A DNA stretch of 56,895 nt, from NCBI RefSeq assembly GCF_014831675.1, contig NZ_VJXY01000048.1, forward strand, positions 1 through 56,895, read 5' to 3'. The first letter of the stretch is position 1, and every line of letters starts with the position of its first letter. Positions 16,582 through 23,928 of this stretch are shown piece after piece. A program made the position numbers and the translations under genes. This stretch comes from Komarekiella delphini-convector SJRDD-AB1 (GTDB lineage Bacteria > Cyanobacteriota > Cyanobacteriia > Cyanobacteriales > Nostocaceae). The notes below the pieces were generated by a model that saw only the letters and a list, made by a program, of their open reading frames with translations, searched no databases and had not been told where the DNA came from.

Positions 16582-17499
16582 GTGTCTAATCAAATTCGTC
16601 ATTCTCAAATAAATTCACCAGATGATATTGCTGAAGTAGCAAAGTTGCACCGTCCACAAGGAAACTGGCTACAGCTGTTGGCATTACTTGCACCATCTGG
16701 GATTTGGTTATTGCTTTTGTTGGTGCTGCCAACATTGATAATTTTTGAGTTGAGTTTAGTACCTGACATTCGGCCTGGGGATGTAGTCAACCCCAGCGGG
16801 TTCAAAAACTACATTCGGATACTTGACCCTCTTTACTTACAAGTAATTTGGCGATCGCTCTTTTTAGCGTTTGGCACTACCGTAATTTGTTTAATCTTGG
16901 GCTTTCCCGTTGCCTATTGGATTGCTCAGATAGCACCGAGGCGTTGGCGAAACTTGCTAATAATCGGCTTTGTCTTACCTTTGTGGACTTCTTCATTACT
17001 ACGCTCTTATGCTTGGATAACAATTCTTCGTCCTACTGGTTTGTTGAACACTTTACTAATTAATTTAGGCTTACCTACTTTAGAATTACTTAACCGAATT
17101 CCAGCTGTATTAATTGGTATGAGCTACAGCTTATTACCTTACATGGTTTTAATTTTATATGCCTCTCTTGAAAAACTAGACAAGCGATTGCTCGAAGCGG
17201 CAGCTGATTTAGGTGCAAATCCATTGCAAGCTTTTTGGCAAGTGACCATACCTCAAATTTTGCCTGGAATTGCTGCTGGTTCCATGCTTGTATTCATCAC
17301 AGGCTTAGGAGATTTTATCGACCCAGAATTACTTGGTGGTGCTTCTAGTATGACGGCGGCGCGGTTAGTTTATAACCAGTTTTTGGGAGCTACTCAAAAT
17401 TGGGGATTTGGTTCAGCTTTGAGTATGACATTAATTCTATTTGTCAGTATTGCGATCGCTGTTTTAATTAAGTTTGGTGAGGCTACACCCAAGCAATAA
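16582..17499 (+). CDS. potB: polyamine-type ABC permease
   Basis: This 305-residue inner-membrane permease has six predicted helices and the binding-protein-dependent transport signature EAAADLGANPLQAFWQVTIPQILPG near 210-235, which contacts the ATPase. It starts at GTG 16582. PotB usually works with a second permease, PotC, encoded next door; none follows here. Either this permease pairs with a PotC encoded elsewhere, forms a homodimer, or the transporter has lost a subunit. Confidence 0.87.
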   Translation: MSNQIRHSQINSPDDIAEVAKLHRPQGNWLQLLALLAPSGIWLLLLLVLPTLIIFELSLVPDIRPGDVVNPSGFKNYIRILDPLYLQVIWRSLFLAFGTTVICLILGFPVAYWIAQIAPRRWRNLLIIGFVLPLWTSSLLRSYAWITILRPTGLLNTLLINLGLPTLELLNRIPAVLIGMSYSLLPYMVLILYASLEKLDKRLLEAAADLGANPLQAFWQVTIPQILPGIAAGSMLVFITGLGDFIDPELLGGASSMTAARLVYNQFLGATQNWGFGSALSMTLILFVSIAIAVLIKFGEATPKQ

Positions 17500-17538
17500 A
17501 TGAACGTGAGTTCGACGGGTTGAAAAAGGTACAAAAAA

Positions 17539-17581
17539 GCTGAGACTAGAATTCAACAAAAAATACGCATAGTGTCTCAGC
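17539..17581 (+). terminator. hairpin after pot operon
   Basis: GCTGAGACTA (17539-17548) faces TAGTGTCTCAGC (17570-17581): an eight-base stem plus three bases beyond a bulge. There is no T run, so termination would not be classical. Confidence 0.35.
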
Positions 17582-17645
17582 GGTAGAATCTATTATATAT
17601 ATCTCGGCTGTTATTGTTCAGGGTGTATCAATTAAAGCGTTTCTA

Positions 17646-17928
17646 CAATAGACCTCTTGCATAAATCAGATTATCAACTGCTAAACAGAGAAATTTCTAG
17701 TTACTCTCTGCGCCTCTGCGCCCACCGAAGTTCAGATCGCTATGCGGGTCTTACTGCCCAACCGTTCTTTCAGAACGGTTGCCTTGTGTCTAAAGGACAC
17801 AAGGGAGAGGCGCAAGGCTTTGCGCCTCTCGGCAGTGATACAGACCATCGGCGGAAGCCGCCGCTCCGACTTCTCTGTGCGTGAACCTAAAAACTCTATT
17901 TTCAAATATTCGTGCAAAAGGTCTATTG
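17646..17928. mobile_element. 283-bp inverted-repeat element carrying nested palindromes
   Basis: The ends CAATAGACCTCTTGCA (17646-17661) and TGCAAAAGGTCTATTG (17913-17928) are 16-base inverted repeats with one mismatch. Inside are three hairpins: AACCGTTCTTTCAGAACGGTT, TTGTGTC/GACACAA, and GAGAGGCGCA/TGCGCCTCTC. No transposase is encoded. It looks like a non-autonomous element into which, or from which, the genome's dispersed palindromes were acquired. Confidence 0.6.
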
Positions 17929-17966
17929 TTTTGAAAAATTTTGTAAGTTGAATTTAGCTATAGCCT

Positions 17967-19937
17967 TCAGGCTGTCGCAATTTGGGGTGTTTCAATAGTT
18001 ATATCAACCAGTTTCGGTGGGGTTTTTTCATCAAAAACAGCTAAGTCGAACCAAAAAGTAGTGCCAACACCGACTTCACTCACCAAATGGACTTTACTAC
18101 GATGTCTGTCGATGATGTTTCTCACAATCGATAAACCCAAACCTGTCCCTTCTAAGGTGTGAACTCGGTTTTCTACGCGAAAGAAGCGCTCAAAAATTGA
18201 GTGTTGGTCTTCTGTGGCGATGCCAATCCCAGTATCGGAGATTTCAATCCGCACCTGAGAAAGCTGACTGTGTTCGCGTGGTGTTCCAGAAGAAGAGTTT
18301 GGTTTGGCATCTAGTTGGTAGGCGCGGATTGCAACTTTACCACCTGCTGTGGTGAATTTGAGGGCATTACCGATCAAATTACCAAACACTTGTACCAACA
18401 AATCATAATTACCCATTACTAGGGGCAAATTCGGGGCTACTTCCTGAATTAGTTCGACACCTTTATCTTTAGCATTGAGTTGGTAAGTACGCAGTGTTTG
18501 CTCGATCGCTTGCGCTAAATCCACTCCATCGAAGCTGTAACTACGACCAGATTCGAGTTTTGACAAATCCAAAACATCGTTAACTAGGCGAGTTAAGCGA
18601 TCAGTTTCATGATTCACAGTTTGTAGAAACTCTTGTCGTTCTTCTAAACCTAAGTCTTCACCGTAGTCGTGCAGAGTTTCTATATAAGTTTTGATGTTAA
18701 ATAAAGGCGTTCGCAGTTCGTGAGAAACGTTACTAATAAACTGACTTTTTGCCTCGTTAAGTTCTACCTCGCGGGTAATATCTTGCACAGTAATAGCAAT
18801 GCCTTTGATGCTTTCTCGTTGCAGGTTGAGCACTGTGGTCAAGAGAATACGGATTGTGCGCTTGGTGGGTTGATTAAGACAAATGCGGAATTCAGCACTT
18901 TCACACTCACCTGCTGCCATTTCGTACAAAGTACGGGTAATTTCCATTTGTACTGCTGAAGGTAAATGATGCAAAACATTGCTACCTACGACATCAGCGG
19001 CTTCCCAACCAAAAATTCGCTCTGCTGTAGGATTGACTAAAATCACTTGCATGTTGTTATCAATCAGCACAGCACCATCGGCGATTGTTGAAACTAGGGT
19101 TTCTAGCTTGGCTTTTTCTGCTGTAATTTCCTCAATATTTTGCTCGTCATAACTCTCTAAGCGCTCCGCCATGTCATTAAAGCTTAAAATTAGCTCTCCT
19201 AGTTCGCCCCCTAGAGGTAAATCAATACGTTGTTTGAAGTTACCGCTAGCAATTTGTTTTACCCCTACTAGCAGTTCTTTAATTGGCTTAGTGATAGTCA
19301 AAGCGTTAATCACTCCTGCCAAAATCACCATTACCCAAATCGTGATAAAAACGGCAATGGTAACATCGCGGGTGAAATTAGTGGAGATGACAGCGGTCTG
19401 ATTGGGATTGATGCCGATTGCCAATACACCTAAGTATTTTTGATTGACAATTAGAGGAACAAACACATCGGTGACTGCTCCATCTGGAGTCATGTGTTGC
19501 CGCACCATCGGCTTTTCCCCATCACCAGGGTAATCTTCTGGCAGCTGTATTCGTCGCTCAATGGTGAGGGAGTTTTCTACCTGCGCGTCCCAAAAAGGAA
19601 TCCCGAAGAAAATTTCCCCACTTTCGTCAGCGTAGAGCATGTAACGCACACTAGAGGTGCTGCTGTAGAAGCGTTGCGAAAACTGGGCAACCTCAGTGAG
19701 ATTGTGGTCAGCAATCAGGGGGGCAACATTGGCAGCAAGCAGTAGTCCTAGGTCACGACCGAAACGGGTGTCATTCAGACGCGCATCCTGCTGAATTGTG
19801 TTTACCGCCCAGAAGGTAAGACCACTCATCACCAACGAAACTACCATTGTGGCGACAGCCAACAGCTTGGTTTGGAGGGTGAATTCTGACCACCAATTGG
19901 CGATCGCTTCTCGGATTGTTTTTAACAGAACTAGCAT
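17967..19937 (-). CDS. nblS: NblS/Hik33-type sensor histidine kinase
   Basis: This 656-residue membrane kinase has helices at about 25-45 and 190-215 bracketing a periplasmic sensor domain (about 46-189). These are followed by HAMP (about 215-270), a PAS domain (about 285-385), and a HisKA domain with VSHELRTPL and phospho-acceptor H406. The HATPase carries an NLIGNAL N-box and ISDTGIGI, GTGLGLSI G-boxes. Size, order and the N-terminal sequence fit NblS (Hik33, DspA, plastid Ycf26), the conserved cyanobacterial kinase for high light, nutrient and cold stress that acts through RpaB. The purD gene lies nearby (21180-22484) on the same strand, separated by the xis pair. Confidence 0.85.
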   Translation of the reverse strand: MLVLLKTIREAIANWWSEFTLQTKLLAVATMVVSLVMSGLTFWAVNTIQQDARLNDTRFGRDLGLLLAANVAPLIADHNLTEVAQFSQRFYSSTSSVRYMLYADESGEIFFGIPFWDAQVENSLTIERRIQLPEDYPGDGEKPMVRQHMTPDGAVTDVFVPLIVNQKYLGVLAIGINPNQTAVISTNFTRDVTIAVFITIWVMVILAGVINALTITKPIKELLVGVKQIASGNFKQRIDLPLGGELGELILSFNDMAERLESYDEQNIEEITAEKAKLETLVSTIADGAVLIDNNMQVILVNPTAERIFGWEAADVVGSNVLHHLPSAVQMEITRTLYEMAAGECESAEFRICLNQPTKRTIRILLTTVLNLQRESIKGIAITVQDITREVELNEAKSQFISNVSHELRTPLFNIKTYIETLHDYGEDLGLEERQEFLQTVNHETDRLTRLVNDVLDLSKLESGRSYSFDGVDLAQAIEQTLRTYQLNAKDKGVELIQEVAPNLPLVMGNYDLLVQVFGNLIGNALKFTTAGGKVAIRAYQLDAKPNSSSGTPREHSQLSQVRIEISDTGIGIATEDQHSIFERFFRVENRVHTLEGTGLGLSIVRNIIDRHRSKVHLVSEVGVGTTFWFDLAVFDEKTPPKLVDITIETPQIATA

Positions 19938-20307
19938 TTTAAATAAAGTTGTTAGCAGTTTTTGCTGTAAACCCCAACAACTAAAAAATTAACAGTTATT
20001 TTGATAAACATGTTAATTGGGAGATGAGGGAGTAGGGGATGCGGGGGCAGCAGGGATATCCCTGTTAAGGTAGTTTTAACGAATTTACCTCATTTCAGCC
20101 ATCAGAGTTGATATATGGCTGAGGATTAACAGATTAAACCCCATTTTTTCGACTGGTGGCTTATGCGTAGACGCTTGGTAACAAAAATCCAACCTGTTGA
20201 AATTTGGAGCTAATTGTTCAACTCAGATTAGGGCGGCTATTAAACTTGAACTCAGCCCCAAAATATTCGTACCATCCGCTGCACTGCATTGTGAGAAGGC
20301 GCTACCG
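19938..20307. other. gene-free region upstream of nblS
   Basis: It holds the likely nblS promoter region, a GGGGATGCGGGGGCAGCAGGG tract near 20036, and an eight-base hairpin TCAGCCAT/ATGGCTGA (20095-20122). No gene is seen. Confidence 0.45.
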
Positions 20308-20652
20308 CTACGATACTACTGCAAAATCTGTGTACTGCCGCAGCTTAGGTTCATGGAATGCCAACACTATATCTTCCTTGCTAACACCTGCACGAACTAG
20401 GTCAGTTGCGATACCATCTTCAGTCCAATCTTCCTCGATCCAGAATTTACAATCTCGAATCCGAACGTAGACGGTCATACCAGTAATTCGTTCGCCATTT
20501 TGCCAACCAAGGTTCATCCAAATATAGTGACCTTTTGGCTCATCCATAATCAAGAATGTTTCGATGTCTGGATTAGGACGACGGTTACATAGTTCTACAT
20601 ACTTCATCAGGATATGCTTAATTATCTTGGGATACTCAGTTAATTTATCCAT
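20308..20652 (-). CDS. xisI: XisI-like protein
   Basis: This 114-residue XisI family protein is named after the Anabaena fdxN-element excision controlling factor, though most family members are not near excision elements. It matches throughout: MDKLTEYPKIIKHIL at the start, a GHYIWMNLGWQNGERI segment, then a TVYVRIRDCKFWIEEDWTEDGIATDLV core and FHEP near the end. It overlaps the 3' end of the xisH remnant by 13 bases, the usual xisH-xisI arrangement. The frame is intact. The biochemical function is unknown. Confidence 0.88.
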   Translation of the reverse strand: MDKLTEYPKIIKHILMKYVELCNRRPNPDIETFLIMDEPKGHYIWMNLGWQNGERITGMTVYVRIRDCKFWIEEDWTEDGIATDLVRAGVSKEDIVLAFHEPKLRQYTDFAVVS

Positions 20653-21059
20653 TGTGTGATCTGCTCTGTATCTGTATCGACGACAATGAGTGGAAGTTTA
20701 TGTTTGTGGAGGATGAGTTGAATCACATTCTGGTTGAAAAAGCTTTTATAAGTGATCGCACCAACAGCAAGGTAAAGTTTACGGTCTGGTGCTGTTTCCT
20801 CTAGAAGATAACGGTAGATGTCATACTGACCGAGAGCCTCTTTCAAGTCTTGTATCTTTGATGCGCCGACAAAGCTTTTCACTTCAACAACAAGTTTTTG
20901 CCCATCTCGTTCAGCTGCAATGGGGCGTTCAGCACCGAGATCAGCGTACAACGTTGTTCTTCGATACTGAATTATGTAGGGGGATCGTCTGTAATTGCCC
21001 AGCCGTCCTTCATAAGTGCGTTCTTTACCGCGTTATGAATAATGTCTAACTTGGGCAGA
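20640..21059 (-). pseudogene. xisH: XisH-like protein, frameshifted and lacking a normal start
   Basis: XisH is a PD-(D/E)XK nuclease-fold protein that pairs with XisI. The C-terminal three quarters is open from about 20951 (YADLGAERPIAAERDGQK, VVEVKSF as the E-x-K active-site strand). The N-terminal part continues in another frame from 21059 (HNAVKNALMKDGWAITDDP) and meets it at a run of five C residues on the coding strand (20980-20984). The expected ATG is replaced by CTG (21057-21059), with a stop two codons upstream. Two independent defects favour real decay over a sequencing slip, although xisI beside it is intact. Confidence 0.8.
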
Positions 21060-21179
21060 TCTTAAGTATAAGTCAGCCTCGCTGCCTAATGGAAATCAGT
21101 GCTAGCCCTAAAGCTGACATCAGACTGCATTTAGATTGGATGCTTTGAACTTTAAATTAACTCACTCAAAAACGTTACT

Positions 21180-22484
21180 TTAAACGGGGGTTTGCTCCCC
21201 CTGCTCCGCACTCATTACTCGATGACCGATATCTCTACGGTAATATATTCCCTCAAACTGAATATGTTTAATTCCGGCGTAGGCTTGAGCGATCGCTTGC
21301 TCAAAATTTTCTCCTATACCAGTCACATTTAATACTCTTCCCCCATCAGTTACTACTTCTTGCTGCTGGTTCAATTTCGTACCTGCATGAAACACGGTTG
21401 CGCCTGCTGTCTCTGCCTCTGAAATACCCGTAATCACCTGACCTTTCTCATATTCGCTTGGATAGCCGCCTGATGCGGCTACGACAGTGGCAGATGTCCC
21501 CTCTTTCCAAGCTATGGGTGGCAACTCACCTAACCGCTGCTGTACGCAGGCTAGAAGCAATTCTTCTAGGGGTGTTTCTAACAGTGGCAAAATTACCTGG
21601 GTTTCTGGATCGCCAAAGCGACAGTTAAATTCTAGAACTTTAAAATTGCCATCGGGTGTAATCATTAACCCAGCGTACAGCACGCCTCGGTAGTCAATGC
21701 CTTTAGCTCGGAGAGTGGCGATCGCTCTTTCTAATACCTCTGTTTGAACGCGTGCCATCAACTTTGGCGTGGCAATAGGTGCTGGAGCGTAAGCTCCCAT
21801 TCCACCAGTATTTTCCCCTGTATCGCCCTCACCAATCCGTTTATGATCCTGAGCTGGCAACAAAGACCGGATCGTTAACCCATCAGTCAATGCTAAAACT
21901 GATACCTCTTGCCCAATCAAATATTCTTCAATGAGCACAAATTTACCAGCACTGCCAAACTGTCCTTGGAAAATAGCATCAATGGCACTCTGAGCCTGTT
22001 CAATCGTTTCGGCAACTATTACACCTTTCCCCGCTGCCAAGCCATCAGCTTTGACGACAATCGGTGTCCCCTGAGTTTTCACATAGGATTTTGCTGCTGC
22101 TGCCTCCGTAAAAACCGCAGCCTGTGCTGTCGGAATTCCTGCCTCCTGCATTAAGGCTTTTGCCCAAGCTTTACTCGCCTCAATCTGCGCTCCTGCTCTA
22201 ACAGGCCCAAATACCATCAGCCTTTTGTCTTGGAGGTAGTCGGTGATTCCCTTAGCCAAAGGCACTTCTGGCCCAACTACCACCAGAGAAATACCGTTTT
22301 GCGAAGCATACTGGCTTATGCCTTCAAAATCATCTACCGCCAGAGGCAAGTTCTGACAACATTCCATGCTTGCTGTGCCTCCATTCCCTGGCACACAGAC
22401 AACCTGCTCAACTTGCTTGGATTGCAACAGTTTCCATGCTAGAGCGTGTTCGCGCCCCCCGTTACCGATAACTAAAACTTTCAC
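21180..22484 (-). CDS. purD: phosphoribosylamine-glycine ligase
   Basis: GARS, 434 residues, catalyses ATP-dependent joining of glycine to phosphoribosylamine, the second step of purine synthesis. Features are MKVLVIGNGGREHALAWKL at the N-terminus, the ATP-grasp region with VVKADGLAAGKGVIVAET near 142-160, GENTGGMGAYAPAP near 223, and FKVLEFNCRFGDPETQ near 283-299. The length is as expected. The preceding xis genes and nblS lie downstream on the same strand, but the distances and the xisH remnant make one operon unlikely. Start: ATG 22484. Confidence 0.96.
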   Translation of the reverse strand: MKVLVIGNGGREHALAWKLLQSKQVEQVVCVPGNGGTASMECCQNLPLAVDDFEGISQYASQNGISLVVVGPEVPLAKGITDYLQDKRLMVFGPVRAGAQIEASKAWAKALMQEAGIPTAQAAVFTEAAAAKSYVKTQGTPIVVKADGLAAGKGVIVAETIEQAQSAIDAIFQGQFGSAGKFVLIEEYLIGQEVSVLALTDGLTIRSLLPAQDHKRIGEGDTGENTGGMGAYAPAPIATPKLMARVQTEVLERAIATLRAKGIDYRGVLYAGLMITPDGNFKVLEFNCRFGDPETQVILPLLETPLEELLLACVQQRLGELPPIAWKEGTSATVVAASGGYPSEYEKGQVITGISEAETAGATVFHAGTKLNQQQEVVTDGGRVLNVTGIGENFEQAIAQAYAGIKHIQFEGIYYRRDIGHRVMSAEQGEQTPV

Positions 22485-22902
22485 TGATTTCCTCGTACGT
22501 CCCTTGCAAAACGAGAATGCCTTAAGGCTGCTCGCGGATCAATTTTTCACCAATTCTTATACTTATGCAAGCCCCATCTGACTTAAGTATAGAAGCACAA
22601 ACCAATATAACTGGGTTAAATTGCTCGTATCTATTAACTTGCCTTAGTTATTGAATTTATGCTGTATTTACTCTTAATATTTAACTGAGCAAACTAGTAT
22701 ATTGATATTTTTCATTAATAGCAAAACCTCAATAAATATACTGAATATCTTTTAAATAAAATTATAAGATTTAAGTAGTTTTATGAGTTGTTTGACTGGT
22801 TAACTGAACATTTAAAAAATAATCTTCAAGTAATGACGATATTGATGACAAGTATTAACCTGTTAATATTGTGACTAAGAAAATATCAAAAAAGTAATAG
22901 AC
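22485..22902. other. divergent promoter region, purD / epimerase
   Basis: This is 418 bases of AT-rich DNA with no gene. It must contain promoters for both flanking genes. The only clear structure is the palindrome TATTAAC-CT-GTTAATA at 22853-22868, 34 bases before the epimerase start, a possible operator. Confidence 0.45.
22853..22868. promoter_or_regulatory. palindrome upstream of epimerase gene
   Basis: TATTAACCTGTTAATA has perfect seven-base arms around CT. Its position just before the coding region fits an operator, but no regulator is known for it. Confidence 0.3.
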
Positions 22903-23850
22903 ATGGTTAAAGTTATCGTCACTGGAGCCGCAGGGTTTATCGGTTCTCAACTTATAGAAACATTGTTGCAACAAGAGCAAGAAGTCCTTGGGATTGATGA
23001 ATTTAATGATTACTACGATCCGATGTTAAAGCGTAAGAATGTTGCACACTTGCACTGGCAACCTGGCTTTACATTAATCGAAGGAGATATGCAATTTTTA
23101 GATTGGCAGACACTTCTAAAAGATGTTGATGTAGTTTACCATCAAGCTGCACAGGCAGGTGTAAGAGCGAGCTGGGGTCAATCTTTCCGAGGTTACACCG
23201 AACGCAATATTAACGCTACACAAGTTTTGCTAGAAGCAGCAAAGGATGCTAAAAATTTAAAAAGGTTAGTGTTTGCCTCTTCGTCGAGTGTATATGGTGA
23301 CGCGGAAACATTACCTACTCACGAGGAAATTTGCCCCCAACCAGTTTCTCCTTACGGCATTACTAAGCTAGCGGCTGAGCTTCTGTGCGGACAATATCAC
23401 AAAAATTTTGGCGTGCCTTGTGTATCATTGCGTTATTTCACAGTTTATGGCCCCAGACAGCGCCCAGATATGGCATTTCATAAATTTTTTAAATCCATTT
23501 TACAGAATGAGGCAATTCCTATTTACGGCGATGGGCAGCAAACACGAGAGTTTACGTTTGTGAGTGATGTCATCGCCGCCAATTTAGCCGCGGCTACTGT
23601 ACCTCAAGCAGTAGGAGAAATCTTTAACATTGGTGGTGGGAGTAGGGTAGTTTTAGCGGAAGTTTTGGACACTATTGAAGAAATTGTTGGGAAACCAATC
23701 AAAAGAAACCATATAGAAAAGGCGATGGGAGACGCCCGTCACACAGCGGCCGATGTATCTAAAGCTCAGAAAATTCTGGGATATCAGCCGCAAGTCTCAC
23801 TCAGAGACGGACTAACCCAGGAATGGCAATGGATAAAGTCGTTGTATTGA
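22903..23850 (+). CDS. NAD-dependent sugar-nucleotide epimerase/dehydratase
   Basis: This 315-residue extended short-chain dehydrogenase has the NAD-binding motif TGAAGFIGS at 7-15, catalytic Ser in FASSSSVYG near 125-133, and the YxxxK motif Y152-G-I-T-K in SPYGITKLAAE. The substrate side carries FTVYGPRQRPDMAF near 180 and GDGQQTREFTFVSDV near 207, as in UDP-glucuronate 4-epimerases and related enzymes for polysaccharide precursors. The exact sugar cannot be assigned. It ends before a strong terminator shared with the convergent kinase gene. Start: ATG 22903. Confidence 0.85.
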   Translation: MVKVIVTGAAGFIGSQLIETLLQQEQEVLGIDEFNDYYDPMLKRKNVAHLHWQPGFTLIEGDMQFLDWQTLLKDVDVVYHQAAQAGVRASWGQSFRGYTERNINATQVLLEAAKDAKNLKRLVFASSSSVYGDAETLPTHEEICPQPVSPYGITKLAAELLCGQYHKNFGVPCVSLRYFTVYGPRQRPDMAFHKFFKSILQNEAIPIYGDGQQTREFTFVSDVIAANLAAATVPQAVGEIFNIGGGSRVVLAEVLDTIEEIVGKPIKRNHIEKAMGDARHTAADVSKAQKILGYQPQVSLRDGLTQEWQWIKSLY

Positions 23851-23856
23851 GGTTGT

Positions 23857-23889
23857 AAAAAACTCTACCCCCTTGGGGGTGGAGTTTTT
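23857..23889. terminator. bidirectional intrinsic terminator
   Basis: AAAAACTCTACCCC pairs with GGGGTGGAGTTTTT (one G-T pair) around a short CTTG-type loop, with A and T runs on either side. It lies between the convergent epimerase and kinase genes and can serve both. Confidence 0.85.
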
Positions 23890-23928
23890 GGGCATGGGGT
23901 ATAGCGAATGTTTACTCTGCTTGCTTCC

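Larger units (their letters stand above)
17500..17966. other. gene-free region where potC would be expected
   Basis: It contains a hairpin (17539-17581) and a 283-bp inverted-repeat element (17646-17928). No remnant of a permease reading frame is recognisable, so potC was either never here or has been completely replaced. Confidence 0.55.

Noticed and set aside
20308-21059. Evidence for an fdxN-type excision element
   Set aside because: xisH/xisI homologues are widespread and no recombinase or flanking direct repeats were seen.
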